64,000 nt of DNA from Gibbula magus (Eukaryota > Mollusca > Gastropoda > Trochida > Trochidae): contig OW388300.1 in the NCBI GenBank assembly GCA_936450465.1, positions 51,012,551 through 51,076,550 on the forward strand, written 5' to 3'. Below are positions 1-12,253 of the stretch, one piece after another. How positions within the stretch are numbered: the stretch's first letter is position 1; each line of letters opens with the position of its first letter. The notes under the pieces were generated by a model. It did no database searches, was not told the DNA's origin, and was given only the letters and a program-made list of their open reading frames with translations. The translations under genes and the position numbers were made by a program.

Positions 1-985
1 TTTACCTGTTTTCGATTTTTGCAGTTATATATTGGATAACTGTACAAAACAGCAAGCAGATATGCTTGAAAAACTCAAACTTGTCAAACTAGAGAACTAT
101 TTCTAGGCACATCACAGCCGATGTCGTGACCATCACTTGATGTACTGTCTATGATATTACTCCGCTAAAATTGGGTCAATTCTCCTTCCACTTTAACACA
201 AAAACACGCTTATTTCAATAATGACCAAATATGATAAAGAGGTTATAAACCAAAGGCTCGCATAATGCAAGTTCCAAAAATATGATATTAATGATACGAC
301 AACACACTTGGTTAATAATCTGTATGGACGTAAGTTTTAACTACTTTGAGTATGTTTTCGTTGTGAGGGTAGGAAATATATGAACTGCTAAAAGTACACT
401 ACCATAAGTCTACCTGAATTTGCAAATGTTCTATTATTGGATATTCTTGTAATATTTTGAAACATTTTACAAATAAGTACGTCAAACATGTTGATAAATA
501 TTTTTAAAAAACATTTGGTAGAACGGAAATATATAGAGAGAGAGACAGACAGGCACACAGAGTAAAATGGTGGAATTTGAAAACCTCGCCACTTAAGATT
601 TAGACGCTATGCTATCAAAGTCTTACCTAGAAGCACGGACCGAAAAGGGTGACACATACAACAAAGCAACGCAAATGGCCTAAAAACAAGGTATCTAGAG
701 ACACCTTGAGAAAACAAGACCTGAGATAGATATCATTCGAGGCGCTGATTTTAATCTTAAAGCAAATCTTTCATGCCCATGGGAAAGGAATTGAAGCAGA
801 CTGGCTTCAGCAAAAATTCATCTACCTATAGCAGGCGCAGATTTAGTGAAACTTTATTACTACGTTTGCAGTGATGACAGTCCAGTTTTTCTTAAATACA
901 AGTTGAATTAATAAATTCTAAATATATTTTATTTGCATGTGAATGAATGCAATTACATGCAAAATGCTTGAACTGAGTAGGTGTC
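1..985. other. No recognisable gene
   Basis: This stretch is AT-rich and has no long reading frame or clear repeat boundary. A short GA-rich run near 535-550 is the only simple sequence seen. I see nothing that can be called a gene. Confidence 0.5.
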
Positions 986-1250
986 AATAATATATCTATG
1001 TATGAAAAAGGCGAAAAACCAACAAAATTCTTTCGTCATTTGGAAAATCGGAACTATACAAGTAAACTTGTTACCAAAATACAAAACGATAATGGTGATA
1101 TTATAACAGAGCGAAGAGAGATATTGCAAGAACAAATGAAATTTTATAAAAAGCTGCACGCTTTACCCTTTACCGGTTTTAGTGTAGAATTTTAAAGTTT
1201 TTCTGGAAAGAATTAGGAACATGGGTATACTGATATATTATAGAATCATT
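985..1250 (+). pseudogene. L1/Tx1-like LINE fragment, endonuclease-RT linker
   Basis: Codons 998-1195 give a peptide beginning MYEKGEKPTKFFRHLENRN. The EKGEKxTKFFxxLEKRN pattern is typical of the segment between the endonuclease and reverse transcriptase of L1/Tx1-type non-LTR retrotransposons. The frame stops at 1195. A family A repeat starts near 1251, and more LINE coding sequence of the same kind resumes at about 2383 on the same strand, so this is one old element with an insertion and a deletion. It cannot encode an active protein. The clade is inferred from motif style only. Confidence 0.7.
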
Positions 1251-2378
1251 GAACAAGAGAAAAGTGAGCATGGCTCACATACCCCCGCCATCCGCTATCC
1301 ATCCATTGAGAATTATAGATGTGAAGGTTACTTTGTTTAAAAAGCAGCTTCAAGCATCAAAATATTGTCCAACATAATTTTAGGATCAGACTGTTATAAC
1401 AAAATTTCATTCAGAAAGATGTAATATATGTAGCATCACACCGGTAATTTGTACCAAGTTCAATTACAGATTCAAGGGCTTCATAACTCCGTAAAAAATA
1501 ATATTTCGGAACTGGACTGTGAACTCGATGACGAGTATCATCTGGACTACCTACATGTAAAATTTCATTCACCTAGATGTAATAGTTGCCGAGAAAACTT
1601 GTCCCTATTGGAACATTACAGCTCTTTTGGTACAACGTTCAATTTCGGATTTCCATAACTCCGTACAAAATGATATTTCGGAACTGGTTTTCGACCTCGA
1701 TGAAGAGTATGATCTGGACTACCTCCATATTAAATTTCAGTCACCTTATGTAATAGTTGCCGAGAAAACTTGTCCCCATTTGAGCATCACAGTTCTTTTG
1801 GTACTAAGTTTAATTTCGGATTCAAGGGTCATAACTCCGTAAAATATAATATTTCGAAACTGGTTTTCGAATTTGATGAAGAGAATCATCTGGACTACCT
1901 CTATATTAAATTTCATTCACCTAGATGTAATAGTTAACTGGAAAACTTGTCCCCATTGGAGCATTCAGGTTCTCTCGGTACTAAGTTAAATTTCGGATTC
2001 AAGGGCCATAACTCCGTAAAAAATAATATTTCGGATAGAGAGTATGGTCATGAGTACTCACAAGCAAAATTTCATTCACCTTGGTTGAACAGTATCCGAG
2101 AAAACTTGTCCCCATTGAACACAATAAAACTAAGTCCAAAGAGTGACGTTTCCATGGAAACGACAACAAATTTAAATCTCAGAAAATTGAAAATTGTCTG
2201 TGCGCGATCGGAAGAACATGGTTAAAAACTGTACAAAGTTTGGTTGATGTACCTTTGGCGGTTTTTGAGAAAATTGATCGGACAGAATGACGGATGGAAG
2301 GATGGACAGACGGACGGACAGACGAATGGACGGAATGACCGCTATATACCCCCGCTTATATCATAGCGGGGGTATAAT
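1251..2378 (+). repeat. Family A hairpin-ended repeat, copy 1, with four ~175-bp modules
   Basis: The left end is AACAAGAGAAAA followed by the hairpin GTGAGC-ATG-GCTCAC (1265-1279). The body holds four tandem modules marked by ATAACTCCGT at 1483, 1655, 1831 and 2008, a period of 172-177 bp. A (GGAC)n stretch (about 2280-2335) follows. The right end is a perfect 12-bp stem, TATACCCCCGCT at 2345-2356 against AGCGGGGGTATA at 2365-2376, with an 8-nt loop. Short frames inside are by-products of the modules. The layout resembles non-autonomous bivalve elements with tandem cores (pearl/Helentron-like), but assignment is not proven. It interrupts a LINE. Confidence 0.75.
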
Positions 2379-2382
2379 AATG

Positions 2383-3150
2383 ATACATAAAGTTCAACAA
2401 TAAATCAAGGAATAATTACTTGTATTATAGTTGTATACCCAATCCGAGCAAAGATAGGACAATGTTAAACAATTGGAGATCTATCACACTCTTAAATATA
2501 TTATATAAAATATTAAGCTCATGTATTGCAAATAGATTAAAATCAGTTCTACCATCCCTTATACATAGTAATCAAACAGGATTCATATCCGGTAGATGTA
2601 TAAGTGAAAATATTCGTTTATGGTATTATATCATATTTGAAACTAAATTTAGAAAACAACGCAGGCTTCTTGCATTAATTGATTTTGAAAAGAGATTTGA
2701 TACTGTCTCATAAACTTTTATAATAGATGTCTTTAAAAAAATTCATTTGGAACAAACATGATAAAGTGAATCCAAATATTAATTAATGATAATCAATCTT
2801 GCGTTTCACAAACTGGTAATCTTTCCACATTGTTTGATAACGAAAGGGGATATAGACAGGGCGACCCGCTATCTCCATAACTTTTATTTATTAGTAGCAG
2901 AAATATTAGGGATAATGATTAGGCAAAACAAAGATATCAAAGGTATCGTTTTACATGATACAGAACATAAATATCCTGACGATACAGAATTATTTCTCAA
3001 TGGGTCGGAAAAGAGTCTACAGACAGCAATGAATATTTTAGAAACATTTTATAAAATGTCTGGATTAAAACTAAATAAGCAAAAACACAAAGGTTGTATG
3101 GAAGTCTACAAAAGTAAGTTTGAAATTTCAAAACATTATCGACCCGGGAA
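2383..3150 (+). pseudogene. L1/Tx1-like LINE fragment, reverse transcriptase
   Basis: Two frames make up an RT domain. Frame 2420-2713 contains the NNWRSITLLNILYKI and QTGFISGRCISENI motifs. Frame 2786-3247 contains the region around the catalytic box, which reads YPDDTELFL where YADD is expected (about 2966-2995), followed by MSGLKLNKQK. At least one frameshift or stop lies between them. The catalytic alanine is replaced and the C-terminal end is missing, so the copy is dead. It continues the fragment at 985-1250 across the family A insertion, with part of the RT amino end lost. Confidence 0.8.
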
Positions 3151-3273
3151 AGGAGAGATATACAGCTTATACATATCATTTGAATACCATGTGGTGAAGG
3201 TCAACCTAAGGGGATTGTGTAGACAAACACATTGCCACTGTTCTTAGTATAACATGATTTGTTTCAGTACAAC

Positions 3274-5115
3274 ATGAAGGTCGCCATCATTGTCTGTTGT
3301 CTTTTTGCTGTTGTGCTCTCCGAGAAGAGACTGCTTTTCAGAAATAGTGAGTTCATAGTATGGTACATAGAGGACATTTGACATGTTACGTCGAATACAA
3401 TGTCTATATCTTATCAGTGAAATAGACATTTATATATTCACGAGTGCAGAAGCCAAGCGTGTACATGGACATTTCTACTTCGCGATATTATATATACATG
3501 GTATTCGACGAGAAATTTGAAGTGTTCTTTTTATCATATTTAAGCAGTCCCATAATTCCTAAATGCCTTTCATTTTATGAATGGATTATCGTAGTTAGAC
3601 TCAAGTAGAGAAAACTACGTCTTGAAAGACTTAGAAGCTTACACAAGCTTACGTTTGGTTCCACAACATGCCACAGATCCAGATATTAGAGGCAGCAACA
3701 GGGGGTAACTCCGCACCACAGAGAAGGAGTTAGTTACACGTCCTTTCACTAAAGAAATGTTCAAATACAGATGACCCTTACTAAATACTATGTGACTCCA
3801 AACCAACTACGCTTAGGGCAATGATTTCCCTTTACACTATTTATATTAAGAAAGTCAGGTGTTGTTATACCCAAACCAAGTAGTAGTTGTATAAATGACA
3901 CAATGACATAAAGAAGGGAAATGCCAACCGATGAACTGATTAATCTTATCAATGTCTTCTCTGATAATTTTGTTAGTTCGATACTATTGTAATATTTATA
4001 TTTTCATCTGCAAAAACTCAAGTCCTTAAATTATTTTCAAATTACACCGTTACAGTATTGGAGCTGAAAGAGGTACGTAAATTGGTGGACGCTGTTGCCG
4101 AGAAATTTGGCACTAACGCTACTGTACAGCAGTGTGAACAAGAATGCCTAGTCCTGTTCACTAACGACACTCTTGGTTGTGAATTCGCATGTCAAGGGTT
4201 TGTACTTTATTGTATTAGATTGAACTTATTCAAAGATGAATCAAAAGCGGGAGAAATGTACCGAGAATGCCGCATTACCCACAACTTATATAAATAATTC
4301 TTGTAAAACGATATTGCATGGTCGGCTTGATAACTGGTTTAAACATGTTAACGAACGTAGAAAAACAGTGCAAACACGTGCACAAGAAACTCCCCAACAT
4401 ATTTAAAGGAGTATAAAATAAATCTTTGAAGGGCATTTGGAAGTGGCATACATAAAAACAGCAATATTTTCAGGATAACAACTTCTTTAATGTGAAATGA
4501 CATGACGTTTCAGGGTATATACTCACTCCTTCATCAGGGGGAATGATAGGAAACAACAAATGTGACACATTTATAGAGGATACAAACCAATGGTTAGGAA
4601 AAGAGGGAAAAGAATTTTTAAAAATACCAAAAGAAACGGATTCAACACATACATGATTCAATTATTTGATATTTCATAATTAATATTAACTTGCGCACTT
4701 GTTGCTGAAACCCATGTAAAACAAAAGATAATAGGAGAACAAAGGAAACGCAACTTTAACACAGTCTATAGCAGCAGCTGTTGACCATCTTCCCGCCTTC
4801 TTTGTTTTTAACTTTAATGATGTGTGAGTCTAACCTAGATTCGATACCAATTTCTATCAATCGGAGTCGAACACATCAGCCTACTGTATAATATTATGTC
4901 AGAATGTATACCAACACAGTAAATCGCCTATCATAAAAATCATGTTCGAACGATACAAATAATCCAATCAACAACAGGGATTTTATGGTAGAATTAATAA
5001 ATTAATTAATTAATCTCTACGTCAAACTTTACGTCAACATGTACCTTCAACCTCAACAATCTATTGTTCTTCTTTTTTCAGAATCGATAGTCTCATCCAG
5101 CAACTGCACTCATAA
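3274..5115 (+). CDS. Small secreted cysteine-containing peptide, three exons
   Basis: I model exons 3274-3346, 4056-4197 and 5082-5115. Exon 1 starts ATG and encodes a signal peptide (MKVAIIVCCLFAVVLS, then a basic EKR) and ends at GTGAGT. Exon 2 follows a TTACAG acceptor in matching phase (1 nt + 2 nt) and encodes ELKEVRKLVDAVAEKFG and a QQCEQEC...GCEFAC segment with four cysteines. Its donor GTTTGT is only moderate. Exon 3 follows a strong TTCTTCTTTTTTCAG acceptor and ends with IDSLIQQLHS and a stop. Total 82 residues; mature part about 65, with two likely disulfides. AATAAA lies 33 nt after the stop. The layout (signal peptide, helix-like segment, paired cysteines) suits an extracellular peptide. 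I do not recognise the family and assign no function. The exon 2-3 junction is the least certain part. Confidence 0.65.
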
Positions 5116-5147
5116 AGACCTGCTTCTCTTCAAATGTAAAAGTGCTC

Positions 5148-5153
5148 AATAAA
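5148..5153 (+). promoter_or_regulatory. Polyadenylation signal AATAAA
   Basis: A canonical AATAAA lies 33 nt beyond the predicted stop of the small secreted-peptide gene, which supports exon 3 as terminal. Confidence 0.55.
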
Positions 5154-6599
5154 TAATTCTTAAGTAACTCTCTCTTGTTCATATGATGACCTGATTGAGG
5201 GAGATGACATGCATGTGCGATGGCATCTAATCGTTAAATATCAAATGTGATATTTGATTTGATATTAATGTTTGATTGCTTATTTTATTGCTGGGATTTG
5301 TTATTCATAAGGTTTATATATGACTGTTTTGTGATATGAGTGTAAACTTCAGTACGCACAATTTCAATTATATTTAATATTAAGCTACTGTCGAGTACCA
5401 AGTATATCTCATTGAGTAAGGTAGAGATCCATATTTCAATATATAATTCCTGCTGCACAAATGCAATGTATTCAACAAGACATATATAATATCTTCTATT
5501 GTTTGGGGGAGAGAAAAGAGAGTAGTATATTATGAACACAATACAATTTCAGCATGTTTGATTTAACCAATTGAAAGTGAAGCTTTAAACCGTATGATTC
5601 CATTGATGAGCATTGAGAAAACAACTCAATGACAATTACAAGATTACATTTCGGAACATGAAGTTATGTGAATCAACCATTACTGATTAAAACCTTTAAC
5701 CTGCAAAAAAATATAAAATTCAGTTCTTTCCACAGTGATGAGGTAATTAAATGCAATTCAAGTTTTGACTTTTCCCTTATATATAAAGTGAACATGTACA
5801 ACGGTTTAAAGCTGTTTAGATATAAAAATAAATGAATCTATAGAGTGCTAAAATACTCCAGGCACCAAGTGTCTGCCCGAAGTGCTTAATTATTCGTACC
5901 TCATATACTTCTACCTTGCAGTGTCCTTTTATGGAATTGCATGTAGTCAGACATGCTATGCTAGGATATTGACCAGTCGTTTGATAAATCTGCTAATTCA
6001 AGAAGACAGTATGGTAACAACTCTGAAGAGGAAAGTACAGACCCCGTTCACTAGGGAGCTTCAAATCACATTTTATCTACAATAAATAAACCTCAGCCTG
6101 AAGAAGATGGAGTGAGTCATTACACTCACATGCATATTGAATCCAACAGGAAATGTTTGTTGTAACACAACACCCGAAACGTGCCTATGATCAGATCTAC
6201 GTCAAATATATGACGAATGGTTTCTGAAGATGAAACCAGATTACTAAATCCACTGATGACAGCAGATGCATCGATTACAGGCAAATATAATTTGGTAATT
6301 ATTGATTGATTTAGTATTTTGTCATTTCTTCCAATCCCATATGTAAAAGAACTCTTGTTCTGTCTTCAGAAGTTACTCAGCGTTCTCATCTTTCAGGTAC
6401 TAAACATTATAATTGTTCCCGGAGAAAGGTAGAGTTGCGCCTAGTTGTTGTGTGTTACTAAGATAAAGATTTAAACACTAATACTGTAAGTTTCTCTTCA
6501 ATTGATGAAAATATAGTTTTATACATATATATATAGAGTACAACTTTGTTTACGCAAATTCAAGGGGAGCAGCCATTCTATAAACAGCACTGCTGAATA
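5154..6599. other. Intergenic, AT-rich
   Basis: I see no supported gene. A frame at 5882-6085 shows weak resemblance to a retroelement fragment but was not accepted. A few short AT tracts occur (for example 6518-6536). Confidence 0.4.
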
Positions 6600-7105
6600 T
6601 GAAATACACAAAAGTTCTAAAGATGAAAAAGGTTACTACATCATTTTAGATATAACTGTTGAAGGCATTAGATTAACTCAAAATTACCTATATGTCCTAA
6701 TTTAGATACTCCCTCTTTTTATATAGACTTATTCAATAAGATTGATGAAATAGGGAACGAATCAATTGCAATTTGTGGAGATTAGAACCTTTTTCTACAT
6801 CCTTCGATAGACCTAGAAAACTATTAGAATATTAACAACCCTAAGTCTCGCCAAATTGTTATAGATCACTTAGAACATTTGAACTTATTAGATGCATCGA
6901 GAGAGGTAAACACTGATAAAGGAAAATATACATGGTGGAAAAGAAACCCTCGCCAACAAGCCAACTGGTAACTAATATCTCCATTATAACAGGCTTTAAA
7001 AGTGATCATTCTGCTGCAACTTTTTCTCTATCGATGTCGACACAAAAAAAGCAAGGAAAAGCTAAGGTCGTGGTTATTGGAAGTTTAACACATCATTATT
7101 GAGAC
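6600..7105 (+). pseudogene. L1/Tx1-like LINE fragment, AP endonuclease C-terminal part
   Basis: Read across several frames, this region matches the end of an APE-type endonuclease: GYYIILDITVEG, then FNKIDEIGNESIAICGDWNL with a stop in place of W, then NNPKSRQIVIDHLEHLNLLD, YTWWKRNPRQQAN, and finally a GFKSDHSAATFSL-like SDH box. GDWN and SDH are active-site segments of the family. At least three stops or frameshifts are visible. It could be another piece of the same family as the fragments at 985-3150. It is dead. Confidence 0.7.
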
Positions 7106-7556
7106 GTGGTTATTACACACGTGGTGAACGTACAACTAATGACATATTAATCTCGTACGTCACACGTGTACGTATGTCGTATCACGTTGACCTGTGTCGT
7201 AACAACGTGACCCCAAATTCCAACGATCTGATGGATAACCAATGCCCTCAGTTAGGGTCAAGTTGAAACGGAACTACTTTTGAATTAAAAACAAACGCGT
7301 AACATTTCATTTTCACAACTTTTTTGCTAGATATATGCGTCAACATAGTTTGTCATTTCTTTAGAAAGTTCCACATTTGACCAGTATGCAACATTGATAT
7401 CGCGAATAGCTGTAACTATCGGCAAACGCACCGTATTTACTTACAGTTCAAGGGTTGTTTAGAAATCCGGACACATCTCACACTCGTTGTCGGTGTCAAA
7501 AGGTTTCCAATGCGAATTTTAAAAGCAAACATCATGTAACCATCACAAGAACGTTA

Positions 7557-7796
7557 GGCTGCGGTTCCACCAAGTTTCATGCGTCACGTATCACATGTCA
7601 CGTGTCACGTGACATGACACGGGTAAAAAGAATGAACATGTTCATTCTTTGAAAACGTGTCATTTCACGCGTGAAACGTGAAACGTGATACGTGACATTG
7701 ATGGAAACGGTTCCTACCAAAATCATATGTTTCTATTTCGTGTCACGTGACACGTGACATGTCACGTGTCACGTGAAACTTGGTGGAAACGCAGCC
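7557..7796. mobile_element. Harbinger-like MITE with TTA target duplication and CACGTG arrays
   Basis: The element is 240 bp. Its ends are inverted: GGCTGCGGTTCCACCAAGTT on the left and the complement of AACTTGGTGGAAACGCAGCC on the right. TTA lies directly outside each end (7554-7556 and 7797-7799), a 3-bp target duplication typical of PIF/Harbinger transposons. The arms contain overlapping TCACGTG/GTCACGTGAC units, with six CACGTG cores by my count. There is no coding capacity, so it would depend on a transposase elsewhere. Confidence 0.75.
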
Positions 7797-7799
7797 TTA

Positions 7800-10599
7800 T
7801 GAACAGCTTGCAATATATAGATAGTAGATACTAGCCAAGTCTAGTCATAGCCAAACACATTCACTCTGCATTGACCTTGCCCTTCGATGTTGACATCATG
7901 ACATCATGCCGATCGCGAGTCGACAACGTCACTGTCCGACTGTTTTCTCCCTATCGTCGGTTGTTGCTGTTCACCCGAACTTAAAACCTTGGCTCTCTTG
8001 CTTCATTTGGTACTGGCAATATCTAATAACATAATCATTTCGTCACAAAAACCAACATTAGTTGTCACTAGCCTCCACGCCACTAACAGCCTTGACTCTT
8101 CAGGGGCGAGCCGACCGACTGCGAGGTAAGGCGAGTTGACTATGAGATTAATGTGAATGTTTGCATTTTGAATAATACTTTGCATAACAAAGCAAATACA
8201 GTTCATTTGCATAAACGGTTTTGTCCATTTTTTTTGTCTCATGAACTACATGAACTACTAGATGAGCATTTGCAGGACACCGCAAAAGCAGAGCAGCTCC
8301 GAAACTTTGGGTCTCGCTTTTCCCTGTTCCGCCTTCTCCTCAGCATAAATAAAATGGGATTTTTTTTGACAAAAATGTGTTCATTATTCAAGTCATCCTA
8401 CGCGTTGAATCATCACAGGGGTCACTTTTCACAAGTTTGTTCTTAAAACCTATTTCTGATTTCAAAATTGGATACGGTAAAATATTCCACCATTCCCCAC
8501 CACGAGTTGATAACTGTTTGGTCAGTTGTATGCATTGTTGAAGATATTTTATAAATACAAGTATCTCTTTAAGGATTCTGACACGTATGACGTGGCTTTA
8601 TTTCCAATTTATATTATATTTGAGTATGATAAATTATTATAGGCACTTCACGAGAAAGGTTAATCTCAAAGAAGATAAAATTAAGAATTTAAAGAAATTG
8701 TTCTTAAAATCACGAAAAAAAAGACAGTTTGCATGTATCATAAATACAATATTTGTTTCAGAATTATAACAAATTTAGTTATAAAATCCGTAAACATAAT
8801 TCAGTTGGATACGACCGGCCATTGTTATTAAATATTGGCAAAATTGTAAACGTATATCTCATACGTTCTTCCAAGGGCGTGATGTGCCGCAAATAGGCCG
8901 CTAATTAGAATCACTTGTTTCAGGATAGCGAAGTCTGAATAACAAATATCTGATGTCGGGAAGATTAGACAAAAGCACGATTCCTCAGTCAGGTGACCGA
9001 GACTGCTCGATGTTTTCATATCCCGGCACGTTCTGTTGATGTGTCCTGCCGTAGGGATAATGTGTTGGGCGATGTACTAGCACATAAGGGTAAACGTGAT
9101 TAGTTTCTACAGTTGACCAATTTGAAATGTTTCAATAATAAATTCGCGAATTTGTTACGACAATGTGAAAAAGTGGTATCCTTAAACAACCAGATGTGTC
9201 AACATATTTCTAGAAGCTTGTTTTATGTTTGTAGGCCTACTGTCTACGATCCCGTAAGTTCGCTCATCTGCAACCATCGATGTCAATGTATTCCGTGAGT
9301 TAATCTGAAACTAAACAATGTTCAAGAGTTTTGCGACAGATTCGCATCTGCAGTCGTACAGTAGCAAACGTAGCGAAATGTCAAATACAAACTACCAGAA
9401 GCCGTTCATACATTTCAAAGATATGTGTGATATAAAATATTGACCAATTAGGAGCCCACATCAGTACAAGAAGTAATCGTTTGGTTTATATCCTTGCCTT
9501 TTGGAAATTCAATTACAATCTTTAGAACTTGGAACATATATTTAGCAGCATATGTTTCGTTAAAAGTTGTACGACTCAAGTTCTTGCAGCATCTGACTAT
9601 ATCATTCTATCGATTATGTTCGCTCGATACCAGGCAATTCACTCGTGTCATAAAAATGGTATTACATGTGTATAAAAGTTTGATTAAGTTTCAACCAGTT
9701 ACTAGACCATTAGACTCTGACATTTATAATTTATATATGAGCAATATTATGTTCTAATGGCCTCTTTAGCGGTTAAAGTTTACATGATTGCATTTCATTG
9801 TCATATTTGTATCATTTGCTATTACTAATAAACTGTAATTCACGCCTTTTTTATATGTAAAGAAGCATTGAGTATGTTGTTGGAGTCACATTTTGTAAAA
9901 CGTTATGAATGGTGTTATTTTATCGAGGAGTACTTAATGATGCTGGTTTGTAATCAATTTAATGTTAAGTTCATTCAATATAGAGCTAATAAAAAGGTGA
10001 AAGTCGCTATGTATGATCGAAAACCCTACAATAGCGCACGCCAAAACGTAATTTTTCAAATTGACCCTTTAACAGACAAGCAGACAGATGTTGGTTGGAA
10101 ATATTCAATGTGTTATCAGAGAGTATTTAACTCAGATAACCAAGTACGTCACTAAAATTGCGACAAAGGATCGGTAAACTGTTTGATGTCCTGTACAAAG
10201 GAAATGTTGGGTACCATATCTCCAGTTATGACCACTGATCATTAGGGCGAACTAATTTGTATATTTCCTTATGCTCATATATTTTACTTCGAGCTATGGA
10301 TTATATAATAAACTAGACTGAATAAATTGGAGTTATAATACTCAAAGAACAACATGGCTGGAAAGGGCAGCTAGATAATATTTTGTAGGACTTTTACACT
10401 ATTATAAGGCAGTGTTTTTCATTGCAATATACACGTATGCATATATTTTTTTGTGTGATGTGGAATAATAATGACAGGATGTAGTAGCACACTATTAACA
10501 GCAAGAGTGCTCTGAGAGCACAAGATCCCTGGGTACCTTATCGTCTAAATACGCAGTTTAAATGTAAAGGTAATTTAATGACCTAAAAAATAAACATGT
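7800..10599. other. Intergenic
   Basis: Several frames of 60-95 codons occur, but none shows a recognisable domain, a compositional signal or splice-compatible neighbours. I see no supported gene or repeat boundary. Confidence 0.4.
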
Positions 10600-11575
10600 C
10601 AAATATCGAAGGCCTAGTTTTTATCACAAAATGGATCCTACATCAAGGTCAAGGTCACAAGGTCAAATTTATTTCCTTAGTGTGTGACTTGGATACATTA
10701 CATTTTCAAATGCTGACAAATTAAAAGTTACTGTCAGTCTGTAGTCGGAATGCATATCACCGATGTATATCAAAAAGCATATGTGTACAGTTTCAGAAAG
10801 ATTGATCAACAACTCTGGAAGGAATTGATTTCGGAACACAGGTACCGTCATTCTGAAATTGGAAAGCCGAGCGGTCTAAGTAAAGGGCCATAACTCTAAA
10901 AATAGTAATTCGATCGGTCCCAAAACAATATATGCGAATCACCGATGTATAACCAAAGCATGTGTGAAGTTTCAGAAAAAGATTAATAAACAAGAAAAAA
11001 GTGATCATAGCTCACATACCCCCGCCATCTGCTATCCGTCCATTGAGAATTATAGATGTGAAGGGTACTATGTTTAAAAAACAGCTTCAAGCATCATTAT
11101 AATGTTCTTTTGGTACTAGGTTCAATTTCGGATTCAAGCGCCATAACTCTCTAAAAAATAATTTCGAACTCGATAAAGAGTATGGTCATGAGTACTCACA
11201 AGACAAATTTCATTCACCTAGTTTGAACAGTTTCCGAGAAAACTTGTCCCGATTGAACACAATAAAACACAACAAAACTCCAAAAAGTGACGTTTCCATG
11301 GAAACGACAAAACATTTAAATCTCAGAAAATTGAAAATTGTCTGTGCGCGATCGAAAGAACATGGTTCACAAGTGTACAAAGTTTGTTTGATGTACCTTT
11401 GACGGTTTTTGAGAAAATTTACCGGACGGACGGACGGAATAACCGCTATATACCCCCGCTTACTTCGTAGCGGGGATATAAAAAATTGTGGGAGGAGTTG
11501 ATTACAGAACACAAGGACTCTGGACGGACGGACGGACGGACGGGCTGCGCCACGACATAAACCCCCTTAGGTTTC
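10600..11575 (+). repeat. Family D repeat with AGGTCA motifs, interrupted by family A
   Basis: The left part carries AAGGTCAAGGTCACAAGGTC near 10644. Two related modules follow, each with a CACCGATGTATA-like segment, GTTTCAGAAA, and a GGAATTGATTTCGGAACACA-like segment. The second is split at about 10993 and resumes at about 11484 (GTGGGAGGAGTTGATTACAG). It ends in (GGAC)n at about 11520-11545. The split defines the limits of the inserted family A copy. Related sequence occurs at 30225-30447. Confidence 0.6.
10993..11483 (+). repeat. Family A hairpin-ended repeat, copy 2 (single module)
   Basis: It starts ACAAGAAAAAAGTGATCATA followed by GCTCACATACCCCCGCC and ends TATACCCCCGCTTACTTCG then TAGCGGGGATATA. 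Internally it has only one ~175-bp module compared with four in the copy at 1251-2378, plus the (GGAC)n segment. It sits inside a family D repeat, which is therefore older. Confidence 0.7.
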
Positions 11576-12092
11576 ACCTTGAGGTTAAATAAGTATTCAA
11601 AGTACTTGCTGAATCCTTTATATCTATTATTCTGTACATTGCAAGAACTCTCTTCGCGTGTTGGGTTGGCATTATTAAAAGCATCCCATAATGAATTGTG
11701 TATAATTTGGGCAAAACCGAGATCATCTCTTCAATTTATTTGCTGCTTTGACATCCTGAGATATAATTTAACAAATGTATTGAATGTGCTCGCCTTCGAG
11801 CTTTCTTCATCTCAGTGACAATGCGCTGCATGTATGTCAGTTGTGTTTCGTAGGTGTTTTTGAGAGGTTCGTCAATTATTTTATTCCTTGTTCAAGGTTA
11901 GATATTGATCATTGTTACGCTTTATTTCTTGGACATACGTCGCATCTCTGCTCTAGCAAGTCACAATGAGTAATCGATTACTTCCATGCGAAAGAGGGTA
12001 TATACATGTACATCAAAGTGATTATATGATATGGCATGGACATGTGAAAGTTAAAACTTGCAATTAGGGTAGTTAAGTGCTGCAATTTATAA
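11576..12092. other. Intergenic
   Basis: Short frames on both strands only. I see no supported feature. Confidence 0.4.
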
Positions 12093-12253
12093 GATAAATA
12101 GTTGCGTTTGTAAAATTTCCGGGATTCATTGCTATTCAACACCCGCAAATTTAGTTTAAAACCGACGGCGTTAGCCGGAGGTTTTAAACGCTGAAATTTG
12201 CGGGTGTTGATTAGCAATGAATCCCGGAAATTTTACAAACGCAACTATTTATC
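12093..12253. repeat. Long near-perfect palindrome (fold-back element)
   Basis: The arms begin GATAAATAGTTGCGTTTGTA and end with the complementary TTACAAACGCAACTATTTATC. They stay paired through AATTTCCGGGATTCATTGCT and ACACCCGCAAATTT, apart from a few mismatches near the centre (about 12172). Arm length is roughly 70-75 bp. No gene is inside. A degenerate related segment (TTTGCGGGTATTCATTG) lies near 12893. It is probably a palindromic MITE, but no target duplication is evident. Confidence 0.7.

Noticed and set aside
1449..2225. Plus-strand frames with repeated YHLDYLHVKFHSP-like peptides
   Set aside because: They follow the 175-bp modules of family A, with stops at each unit.
5882..6085. 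67-codon frame resembling a retroelement fragment (YARI, LTSRLI)
   Set aside because: The resemblance is too short and too weak, with no flanking homologous sequence in other frames.
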